Below the pieces are notes generated by a model that worked only from the letters and a program-made list of their open reading frames with translations, had not been told where the DNA came from and ran no database searches. DNA of 64,000 bases from Amaurobius ferox (lineage: Eukaryota; Arthropoda; Arachnida; Araneae; Amaurobiidae): assembly GCA_951213105.1 (NCBI GenBank), contig OX578145.1, forward strand, positions 8,771,691 through 8,835,690, in the 5' to 3' direction. Made by a program: the position numbers and the translations under genes. Of this stretch, positions 50,116 through 59,466 are shown piece by piece (position 1 is the first letter of the stretch; each line of letters starts with the position of its first letter).

Positions 50116-50689
50116 GGAACTATGGGTCTTCCATGCATCGATTAAGACATACAGAGTCGTGCAATCTTTTTGAAAGACTGTATTATGGGCATCCATATTT
50201 CGGAGACATTTGCTTACGTTATCTTGCATGACGGTATAATAACATACTTATTTTTATTAATTCCTTTATTTTTATTAAAAATATTAACACATTTCAATTG
50301 TTATATAAATCTTGTGGTATTTATGGCATCTAACACGAAGTGCATGTTTTCTGAAATGAATCTCGACAGCCAAGAGTTGTATTCATATTGCATACAGGTA
50401 CGGGAGACCAAAATCTTACACTCGTATTAAAAGAAAAAAAAATGAAGCATGTGCAGTCGATGTGAAACATCTCTATTCTGTAGAATTTAATTCTTCAACA
50501 GTTCTCTGTACCCAATTTCGAGTCCCGCTGTTCTTTGCTGTTCAGTTATCAGCGTGAAAGGACCACGATTAGTAGAAAGAAAAGACTCGGAATGCAGAGA
50601 TCTTCATAACCCCATAATAAACTAGTAGAGAAAAAAAATTAGGTTTTCATAAATAAAGTATACAACTTCAGATCGGTAAATCATGGGCG

Positions 50690-51185
50690 CCCATGGAACT
50701 TTTCCCAGGAGTGGGCGAACCACGGATGTCAGTGGGGATAGATGTACCACATTAACTCGCTGCATGCCCCCCTTTTGTGATCTTGAACGTTCAGGGAAGG
50801 GCAAGTGTCCCCCTCTTTCTTTCTCTTAGGGGCGCTCATGGAAAAAAGTTTACAATAATTTTTACAATTATACGACATAAACTTAAGGATAAAATGTACA
50901 ACAAAGACTTGCTGGATGCCTCCTTTATGACCTTGAATGTTCAGGGGAGGGCACGTTCCTTCTCTTGCTTTCCCCTAGCGCCCATAAATAAAAACTTACA
51001 ATAATTTTTACAATTATACTACATATAACTTAAGGATAAGATGTACAACATCGACTCGCTAGATGCCCCCTTTGTGACCTTGAACGTTCAGGGCAGGGCA
51101 AGTGTCCCCTCTCGCTCTCCCTTAGGGCGTCCATGGATAAAAGCTTACAATAATTTTTACAATTATACTACATAATACAATAATT
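50690..51185 (+). repeat. tandem repeat, three-plus units of about 140-160 bp
   Basis: Units begin at GCGCCCATGG-type phrases near 50690, 50832, 50985 and 51128. Each contains GATGCCCCCTTTGTGACC, TTGAACGTTCAGGG, GGGCAAGTGTCCCC and AATTTTTACAATTATAC. A lone copy lies at 37101-37255. Confidence 0.85.
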
Positions 51186-53221
51186 TGTATAATTACAATA
51201 ATTTTTTCAATGTATAGCAATGAAGAACACCTGCAGGCTCGCTCATTGGGTTGCTCGGAGGATGTCTAGATGAGCGATTCTAAACTTGGGCCATAGGATC
51301 TCCCAGGAGGCAACGAATAAAAAACAGAAAACTTGAAGGCCATGGGAATGTCTGAGTGGGCCAAGAAACGAAAATTCACTTCTGCGATATCTTATTGAAA
51401 TATAGAAAAGAACGTAACTTTAAAATAACAGCGTTTCTTGTATATAATGTCGTCTTCATATTTGCCAAGTTGCAACTAAAATGACTAAATTACCCTATGC
51501 AGGATGCATTTTACGTTATTAAATCCAATTAATATTCATATAACTTATTTAAGTATTTAAAAAATAGTTTCAAACGGTCAACAGTTTGATGTTTATATTA
51601 TAATCATTATTTTTAAGCCAAGGTTTATTTATTTATTTTTTAATATTAGGGTCGCTCTCAATCCATTCAACAAAACTTAAGACAGGCCTTTGCGTTGGAT
51701 AGCGTCTTATTTCTGACGATCTTCTTTACCGACAGATCAACAGAAATTAAGGTCGCTTTATTCCTATCTGATTCTACACTCAGCCGAAACAGAGTTTAAG
51801 TGTCGGCGAGGGGGGCCACAGAAGTAAGAAAAAAAATTAGAATTGGACCACCTTTAAAAAAAGATTAATAAATACCGATCTAGACGATTACCTACATAGT
51901 TCAACTCACGTATGCTGCAGAATGGGGAGTATAACATAAACGAAGGATATTATGAAACGTTCCTTGAACTCAATCAGGAACGTCACCTTTGTCTTATAGA
52001 CAGTGCCTTTAATAAAGCGTCAAGGAAAGACGTTACACTGGAAAATCATACCTCCACTTTCGATCCAACAATCGAGAAATTTTGGTCTACATTTCTCGAG
52101 CGTTCATCAGCGACAAACATCCAAATACCAAAAGGGGGGGGGGGGGTATCCTCTTGCTGGAAAAGGATGTCTGGAATCAATAAGAGTAAGTAACATGCAC
52201 CTAGCTGTATGACATCCAGCATCGCTCATCATCGAATACAAAAAAAAAAGAAAAAACTTTCACAGTTGCTTTACATTGTAACTATTAAAGTTGTATACTT
52301 CATTTTCGAAAACCCCGTACACTAGTATAGTATATAGACATTCATGATCACATGAGCCAGAAAAGTTTTACCTAGTTTAATATGGCATGCAGCTTCTTTC
52401 TGTAGAGCAGTTTTTATTTTCTCAGGCTCGCTGCGAAAAAATGAGCCGACTCCAATAAAATACATACAAAGAATCTCAAATCAATGAAAAGTCAAATCAA
52501 TGATCTTTATACCTTGTACTGCATGAAACGAGCATACTGCAAGGTTTCGCATAGCATGCATAGATTGTTTCATTAGGGAAATTTTATACATGGTTTTTAA
52601 GTATGTAGCTTGAATGCGTTTAAAAAACGTCCGAAATTTATTTATTTATTTATTTATTTTAAGACAAGTTTATTTGGCTTTTTCTTTTCCAAAAATATTC
52701 TTTTGTAATTCTTGTCTGGAATAGGGTTTTAGAAACCATCTTTGTTGAAATAGCATTAAAAAAGCTCATGTTGAAAAGCTGTTATTGCAAATCGCTTGCA
52801 CTCTATCAAACTTTCCTCTTGCTCGGGCATCAGAGTCACTAACAGCAGGGTTCGAGCAGTCTTTTACTCTTGCATTTTGAAAGAGAAGTTGAATTGCTTC
52901 ATTTCGGACCGTATGCTAGCGTGGCATTTCGGAATGACCCCAGCTTCTTCCGCCGACTTCCATCTTTTCTCTTTTTGACAGGAACCGACGCAAGAAGCCC
53001 GGTGTAGTACGACGAAAAAGACTCCAGAACGGTGGCTCTGCAAGAGATAATGACAAATATGTATGTATAACTAGTATAATATGGCCTGTAGGGAAACCAA
53101 CAGTCTTAAAATATTAGGTTACAATTTTTTATAATAAGTTTTGTTTTGAGATAATATGCAGCAACAAATAACACAATAATGAAGCATACAGCTGTTTCGA
53201 GGATACGCTGGATCCCCTTCG
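51186..53221. other. no gene recognised
   Basis: Open frames of 60-93 codons (51912-52193 and 52796-52978) have no recognisable domain or convincing splice context. A TTTA simple repeat lies near 52637-52660 and a 13-base G-run at 52134-52146. Confidence 0.45.
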
Positions 53222-53599
53222 TTGCAGAAGAACCAACAAGTCCGAAGTCCAAATAGGAATGAGCCCATTCCTCTCCTGGAGAGGAATGAGCTCATTCCTC
53301 TCTTGGAGAGGCTGGTGATGAGAGGAGGAGGGTATGGTCCCTATGGGTGTCACTCCATTGGATTAGGATTTAAATTGGGTGGTACTTTTCCGGCCGCCCA
53401 AACAGATATCTCATACCTTCGTGTAGGTCTAACTGTCTGGTTTAGAAAGAAAGAGTTAAGGCGGCCTTGGGTAAGTTTTGAAGCTTTTATTGTAATTTTT
53501 CACACTGTAGACCTACAAATAGCTTACTTCATCATTGAAAATTTAGTGGTTATGAAAGAGTGGGAGGAACCGGGGGACACTTCTGAGCTGAGTTTTTAA
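53222..53599 (+). other. open frame of unknown nature, possible exon
   Basis: A GC-richer patch with a 125-codon open frame. Its front encodes a duplicated NELIPLLER phrase that mirrors a DNA duplication (GAATGAGCYCATTCCTCTC). The middle (GLGFKLGGTFPAAQTDISYL, then RVGLTVWFRKKELRRPW) looks protein-like and is followed at 53470 by a good donor, GTAAGTTTTG. The reverse strand is also partly open. I recognise no family, so this may be a transposon-derived sequence. Confidence 0.25.
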
Positions 53600-53604
53600 T
53601 TTTT

Positions 53605-53607
<3 letters not shown>

Positions 53608-53645
<38 letters not shown>
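53608..53645. repeat. (TA)n microsatellite
   Basis: About 19 TA units. Confidence 0.95.
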
Positions 53646-53647
<2 letters not shown>

Positions 53648-53649
53648 TA

Positions 53650-54090
53650 TAAAATACCACAATCCAAAGTATAATATAAAAGGTGAAATAAGTATAGGCG
53701 CGATTTGCAGCTCTTAACACTCATCTCAAAAATATTACAAAAGAAAGATCTAGGAAATGTACAAGGAATATTATGAAACACAAGGAACAACAGAAACAAA
53801 TAAAGGAGTGCAAACGGGGTATCAGTAATGTCTAGGGGGATTGTGACCCCTATACCTGGTTAAAGCGTGCTTTTATTCCCGGGAAACACTCCCAGAAACA
53901 ACCAATCGCCCAAAGCAGCTCCAATCCGTGCGTACAGGAAAAACAGAATCCTAAGGGAATATCAAATCCATAAAATCAAAAGAGAAACTATATAAGAATC
54001 ATAGGATTTCCCTAATGGAAAAGAGAATCCAGAGTCCATACACATATAAGAATTAAAAGCACAAAGTTACAGTGAAGGAAAAGATTCCAA
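53650..54090 (-). other. 3' region of the RT element
   Basis: Sequence following the RT stop on the minus strand. No frame continues. It includes a GC-rich stretch (GGAGTGTTTCCCGGGAATAA on the minus strand). I see no poly(A) or second domain that would define the element end. Confidence 0.4.
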
Positions 54091-55010
54091 CTAGTCAATT
54101 GGCAACAAGTCTTGGAAATTAGCATAAATTACATCATCAATACGCAGTTTTTTACAAAATGCTAAGTAATAAGTTTTTAGAAAGCCTATAGGAAAACCGT
54201 TCTTTAATGCTTCCTTTATCAAATGTCTTTCACATATATTTCGCTGTTCATTGGTAGAATTTAATTTACCATATCTTACAAAATGATTAACAATCAAATT
54301 TCTCATTACGCCAATACTCATATTACTACTCCAAGGAGTGATGTAATTAATATTACAGTTGAAACTTTTACGTTTATCATACATTCTGTAACATAGATGA
54401 TCTTGAGGATTTCTATATATTGAGATATCCAAAAATACCACTTCACCATTATTTTCTACAGTTTCAATAAGTTCAAGGTTACTGGGGTAAAAAGTAAAGT
54501 CAAATTGAAAATCTTTATCAAGATGGCCGATCAAGATGTCATCCACGAAACGGAAATACATAATCTCATTGAGAATATGTGTACCGTTTTCATAACTGTA
54601 TAAATATAAATCCGCCAGTAGCGACGAACAGCCACCACCCATAGGTATTCCTTTGATTTGCTTAAAGAAATCAGTGCCATTGAACAAAATGTTCTCAAAC
54701 AAGACCAATTTTATCAAAAATTTAAACTTATCATAGTCGTAGGATAAAAGTTGAGTATTTCTATTATATGTATCCTTTAAAATATCATAAAGAACCTTTA
54801 AATGGATGCAGTTGAATAAATCTTTAAAATCGAAACTCTTAAAATATAACTTGTCCGGAGTTAGTTTCAGACGTGTTATTACGTCATATCCATTATTGAT
54901 CATTACAGAATCACATGATTTTATCTTCTTCATTACAGGTATTAATATATTAGCTAATATATTAGCTAATACAAAATAGCTACACAAAATATTTTTGTAT
55001 AAAAAAAAAT
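54091..55010 (-). CDS. reverse transcriptase, Penelope-like (tentative), 5' truncated
   Basis: A 319-codon open frame on the minus strand (54091-55050). RT motif A is KSFDFKDLFNCIH (residues about 71-83). Motif B is KGIPMGGGCSSLLADLYLYS (about 133-152). Motif C, the catalytic FVDD (about 168-171), maps to 54538-54549. After it come VVFLDISIYRN and YRMYDKRKSFNCNINY, a post-RT pattern I associate with Penelope-like elements and their relatives. The first 10-40 residues are not RT: the DNA upstream of about 55010 is the 3' end of a mariner transposase read in another frame. The RT is therefore 5' truncated and fused by position to mariner. A GIY-YIG endonuclease is not seen downstream (53660-54090). 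Length and motifs are intact, so the insertion may be fairly young. Confidence 0.7.
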
Positions 55011-55019
55011 ACATCGTTT

Positions 55020-55222
55020 TATTGCTTTTCAAAATATTCACCTTTAGCATTAATATATTTTTTTCATTCGAATAAACCCATTACAGTGATGCCATCCAGA
55101 AGTTGGATTAGCAGAAAAGTGTGATTTATAAGCTTCAACTGATTCTGCTGGGCTGTTAAATCGTTGACCACGCATTTTATTTTCGATTTGTTGGTAATAA
55201 GAAAAAAAATCATTGGATGCTA
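55020..55222 (-). pseudogene. mariner transposase, C-terminal part
   Basis: On the minus strand this reads PLDLASNDFFSYYQQIENKM, then RGQRFNSPAESVEAYK, SGWHHCNGFIRMKK and, after a frameshift, NAKGEYFEKQ and stop. This is the C-terminal third of a mariner-family DD34D transposase, including the third catalytic Asp in PLDLASNDF. The rest of the protein lies at 57463-57930, separated by the 2.2-kb insertion. Confidence 0.85.
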
Positions 55223-55799
55223 AATCGAGCGGCTAAATCCCAAAGACCGGTACGGTTGTTTTTTTTCTATCGCGCCAAATCGGCGATAAGTGGAGGGCTA
55301 TGTTGCGACCTTGGTAACTCTTTAACTCATCGTACTTCGTAACCATGGTAACCTTGCGAGTTGATAACTCTGGCAACTGTCTTAATTTGTGTTATTTTAT
55401 GCTGATTATAAATTATTGTACTGATCTTTTAAAATTAGATGTTTGGGAACAAGATTTAAATACAAGTATTGGTAAATTTTCTTTGATTTCATTTGAGTGT
55501 AGTAAATGGCTGTGAAGAGTGAAAGATTTAGTATTGTTCTTTTTGATCGTTTGGTTGATAGTGGTAAATTAATGTGATTAAATGGTGTGTGAATCAGGGG
55601 TTGATTGCAAGTGGGAAATGCGATTGTGTGAGAGGAATGATAGCACGGAAGAGTTTAATGATTATACGTGGGCTTGCCGTGTTTTTGGAACGAATGCGCA
55701 TTACGTATAAGGAATCGTACGTGGTTTGTTCTAGATTGAGTTTGATTGAGATTTTGAAGCGCGGAAGTAACATAAAAATCACTTTATGAGCTATGGAAC

Positions 55800-56764
55800 A
55801 CTTTTTGCACAGATAGATATTGCTATGTGCGATCTCTGACAGCCAGGGGAACAGGATACTGTGATGTTTGTTTAGCTGGCGACCGTATCGAGGTTAGCCC
55901 GCGAAGCGGTCATAGATCCATGTTCTAATTACTACATTACTCTATAAGCCACAGAACACCTGTTGCTACATGCGACCTCCGACGGCCAGCAGGACCGGAT
56001 TCTGTGATGTTTTTTTATCAGGCGAGAGTAGCGAGGTTAGCTCGCGAAGCGGGCGTAGATCCATGTTCTAATTGCTACATGACTCTATGAGCCACAGAAC
56101 ACCAGTTGCTACGTGCGACCTCCGACAGCCAGCGGGACCGGATTCTGTGATGTTTTTTAGCAGGCGAGAGCAGCGAGGTTTGCTCGCGAAGCTGGCGTAG
56201 ATCCATGTTTTAATTGCTAAATCACTCTATGACCTACAGAACACTTGTTGCACAAGCAGCTGTTGCAACGTGCGACCTCCGACAGCCAGCGGGACCGGAT
56301 TCTATGATGTTTTTTTTAGCGGGCGAGCGTAGCGAGGTTAGCTCGCGAAGCGGGCGTAGATCCATGTTCTAATTGCTACATCACTCTATGAGCCACAGAA
56401 CACCCGTTGCACAAGCAGCTGTTGCTACGTGCGACCTCCGACAGCCAGCGGGACCGGATTCTGTGATGTTTTTTAGCAGGCGAGAGTAGCGAGGTTTGCT
56501 CGCGAAGCTGGCGTAGATCCATGTTTTAATTGCTAAATCACTCTATGACCTACAGAACACTTGTTGCACAAACAGCTGTTGCTACGTGCGACCTCCGACA
56601 GCCAGCGGGACCGGATTCTGCGATGTTTTTTTAGCGGGCGAGCGTAGCGAGGTTAGCTCGCGAAGCGGGCGTAGATCCATGTTCTAATTGCTACTGCTAC
56701 ATCACTCTATGAGTCACAGAACACCTGTTGCACAAACAGCTGTTGTTACGTGCGACCTCCGACA
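55800..56764 (+). repeat. tandem array, six units plus a partial, 143-159 bp each
   Basis: Units are phased on TCTGTGATGTT (near 55857, 56000, 56143, 56300, 56459 and 56616). Each has GCGACCTCCGACAGCCAGC, GGGACCGGATTC, GGCGAGCGTAGCGAGGTTAG, CTCGCGAAGCGGGC and GTAGATCCATGTTCTAATTG. The first two spacings are 143 bp, the later three 157-159 bp, due to a GTTGCACAAGCAGCT insertion. The array stops abruptly at CCTCCGACA and gives way to TA-rich repeats. Confidence 0.9.
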
Positions 56765-56784
56765 AATACATTGAATTACGATAT

Positions 56785-56850
56785 ATACATACGTATATAT
56801 ATACATATACATACGTATATATATACATATACATACGTATATATATACAT
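56785..56850. repeat. TATACATACGTA simple repeat
   Basis: ATACATACGTATATATAT recurs three times with a period of about 26 bp inside the 2.2-kb transposon. Confidence 0.9.
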
Positions 56851-57462
56851 AGACATTACTTTAGAAACTCACATTCGTTTAACCTCTAATTTTTGTAGGA
56901 TATATCTAAATTTATCTTCTTTGATGGATATTTTTAATTAACCGGAAAATAAAATATTAACTTTCATTAAAATATATACACGAGTTTTTTTGCGAAAAAT
57001 CGTTACATATCTTCCCCTCACTCGCATATACATTGCAATTTGCTAGTAAATGTATACATCTTTAGAACGTTACTTAGAGACTATGATAAAAATGATTAGT
57101 AGTGTATATTCTCTTAAAATGCACTTTAGCAAATGAAATCTTTAAATATATATTGCTATTAATGTATTCTAAATAACTAATGTTCATTACAAATATAAAT
57201 TCGATGTTTAATGGGATTAATTTCAATTTTTATTTGGCATCATCGTTAGTTTACCGTTACGAGCTATGATAAAAATAATGTCCCTTTGCACTTACGTTTC
57301 TGCGCATTTTACTACGCAGTTTGTTTATTTACATTCGTGCTCACATAATCATGGTAACCTTGCGACTTGGTTGGATACTATGGCAACTGTCTCAACATCG
57401 GGCGCCAGAAAAGTCGCCAAATTCAAGACCGTACCGGTCTTTGGGATAATGCCAATCGAGCG

Positions 57463-57930
57463 AATGGGGACAATGACTCATGAAATTAATTTTTTCACGC
57501 TTCAAATAATTGATAATTTGAAATGCAGTGTGTGAGTTTGTATTGTCATGATGAAAAATGATGCGACATTTCGCGTTACTTTTTCTGATTTGAGCAACTA
57601 TTGATGGCAAACAAATTGCGTATACCAATCAGCATTTACTGTACTACGATCCTGCAAAGAAACGGCTACAACATGGCCGGATTTACCAAAAAACAAAGCA
57701 ACAGTTTTCTTTGAAATCGTGCACGAACAACTTTTGTAGGATTGGGTTCATTTTTAAATACCCGAATAGTAGATTGTTGTTTCCTTTCAGTTTATAGGAA
57801 TAAATCCACGTTTCGTCACCTGTTACAATATCAAAGACATGTTTCCAGGCAGAGTTGAATCTTTTGAGATTTTCCTTACACCATTTGAAACGAGCATCTT
57901 TTTGAGATCGAGTTAAATGATGCAACGCGC
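57463..57930 (-). pseudogene. mariner transposase, middle part
   Basis: On the minus strand this reads LTRSQKDARFKWCKENLKRF, then FDIVTGDETWIYSYK (first catalytic Asp in TGDETW), then, after a frame break near 57640, LPSIVAQIRKSNAKCRIIFH and HHDNTNSHTAFQIINYLK (second catalytic Asp in HHDN), then MSHCPHSLDW up to the insertion point. The N-terminal DNA-binding third is missing: homology stops at about 57930, where repeat family 2 begins. The element is therefore 5' truncated and split. Confidence 0.9.
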
Positions 57931-57984
57931 ACTTTTAGACTTTTAAATGATTATGTAAAACTGAATGCTTTCGGTTCCTTGAAC

Positions 57985-59113
57985 CGCTTTATTCTGCGCC
58001 AACGCAATAACAATATTTTTTTTTTATTTATTCAAACTTTAATGAATGCAGAGTGTAAACAAGTGATTCCTACAAAAGTTGTAAGATGAGTTGTATAACA
58101 ATTACTGAATTATTTTCAATCAAAATTATTTAATTCCGGAGTCTGTAATAAAAGTGTATGAATGAAATATTCACTTTTACACAGAGAGCCAGACACTGTG
58201 ACTTGAAAAACTGTGTTTTAATTGCGAGAGAAATCTCCAATCAGGTTCCTTAGCAAGCTTGGTGCCAACTGCTTTCAATTTTCTTCGGTCAATGTTGTCC
58301 TCCCTGTTCCAGGCGTTTGTCTCTTATTGTTCCTGTACTTACACTTTTTTGTGTCCGTCTTTTGTATATTTTGTTTCCTGTTTATATTCCTCTGTTGTAT
58401 ATATCTGTTTTCCCTGTGTTCCTCGGCTGTTCATATATTTGAAAGTCTTACCATGTACATATTGCACTTAACTTTATCCGGTTACCTCAACTGATTGTAA
58501 CCTTTATTCAGCTATGTTCTTTTTGCTTTCTTTTGTTGGTTTTTACTGTATTGTCCCTTTTCCCGCGGTTGCTCGGATTCTTTTGGCCATACGTTTTACA
58601 TAAATTTAATTTCATTTTAAGAAAATAATTTAATTTTTACCTCAAAATTCAAAATTTGTTGAAATCTACGTTTCTTTGCCTCCCTTCCCACTGTATTTTA
58701 TGTAAAACTCTAAAACTGTCTGTATATATATTTACCATGTAACCACTTTATTGAATTTTAAATAATTGCAGACTGAAACTTGGTGACTGACTGGAGGACG
58801 GTTTCGGCTAACCTCCTCTCCCGGCCACACATTAAACTGCCGTAAGCCCTAGGGTTGGCTGTGTGGTCTGGGCCTTCGACATCGACAGAGAGCCAGACGA
58901 TTTATACATTCGATGATGTCATTTGAATAAAAATCATTTTTTTTTTCGATGACGTTTTAAGTTTTCAAGTAATATAAATTATTGTAGTTCTGTAATAATT
59001 AAAAAAATATGTCGGCGCTGAATGTATCGTATTTTAGAGCTGTTTAAATATAATTGCATTTCAGTTGGAAAGTGTTTCATAATGCTTTATGCATGATTGA
59101 TCTTTCTTGTTAA
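57985..59113 (+). repeat. repeat family 2 copy, interrupted by a 690-bp insertion
   Basis: The left piece 57985-58194 and right piece 58885-59113 together match 49700-50115. The break carries a duplicated ACAGAGAGCCAGAC. Confidence 0.8.
58195..58884 (+). mobile_element. 690-bp retroposon-like insertion with 14-bp TSD
   Basis: ACAGAGAGCCAGAC is present at 58181-58194 and 58885-58898. The related copy at 49912-49925 has one uninterrupted site (ACATAGCGAGCCAGAC). The insertion ends, on the + strand, CCGGCCACACATTAAACTGC, CGTAAGCCCTAGGGTTGG, CTGTGTGGTCTGGGCCTTCG and ACATCG. Its last 60 bp are the same unit as the two 57-58-bp insertions. No RT motifs are readable, so it is either a SINE-like element or a 5'-truncated LINE end. 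Confidence 0.85.
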
Positions 59114-59217
59114 TAGGTCACTTTTTTAAGTAAATTAAATTCTGATCTGAACATCTGAAATGCCAAACCATACGCTTTTACCCTACTGTCGAAGGGAAGG
59201 GAAAAGCGTGTACTTAC

Positions 59218-59425
59218 AAGAAAATGACGTGTCCCTTCTTGCTGGTTTCCGGAGGCTGCCAAAGAAGCGTCGCTCCCACCTTCGTGTGTCCGTCCGTGTG
59301 CGTCGCCGCTGCACAAGGCACAGACTCCAGTCCGCGGGCGTCCAAAAAGCTCCCCAAGCGCTCGTGGGTGTCTCCGTCCAGAGCAACTACGAAGAATCCC
59401 CGGAAAGAAGCACCTCCGATTCGAA
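59218..59425 (-). CDS. Reeler-domain exon (internal) of an unidentified gene
   Basis: On the minus strand an acceptor CTGTCAACAG is followed by a 208-nt open exon and a strong donor GTAAGTA. It encodes RIGGASFRGFFVVALDGD, LGSFLDARGLESVPCAAATH and TLLWQPPETSKKGHVIF. This matches the Reeler domain pattern: FRGF start, GxF segment, Cys before (A)xTHT, W-x-(A/P)-P, then GxVxF. Reeler domains occur in secreted or membrane proteins such as reelin, F-spondin, ferric-chelate-reductase-like and insect defence proteins. I cannot say which. The exon is GC-rich against AT-rich flanks, consistent with a conserved coding exon. It is phase-split at both ends (two nt each). Other exons of the gene are not seen in the window. 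Confidence 0.78.
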
Positions 59426-59466
59426 CTGTTGACAGTAAAAATGCATTAATATAAATAGGAGGAATA

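Larger units (their letters stand above)
55231..57453. mobile_element. 2.2-kb TIR transposon inserted in mariner, 8-9 bp TSD
   Basis: The left end GGCTAAATCCCAAAGACCGG and the right end, on the minus strand, GGCATTATCCCAAAGACCGG are inverted copies continuing to TACGG (25 bp, three mismatches). AATCGAGC(G) flanks both sides (55223-55231 and 57454-57462). Joining the flanks gives a continuous mariner reading, so the insertion interrupted mariner. A subterminal phrase CATGGTAACCTTGCGA is present near both ends in direct orientation (55343 and 57351). The interior has a GC-rich tandem array (55800-56764) and TA-rich simple repeats but no transposase frame. The superfamily is open: TSD size fits hAT, MULE, Merlin or P types. 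Confidence 0.85.

Noticed and set aside
58222..58494. 90-codon hydrophobic + frame
   Set aside because: Hydrophobic because the DNA is T-rich; it lies inside the 690-bp retroposon-like insertion, with no signal or domain pattern.
59160..59454. Two + strand frames of 76-90 codons in the GC-rich patch
   Set aside because: Antisense of the Reeler exon, which has better splice sites and recognisable domain residues.
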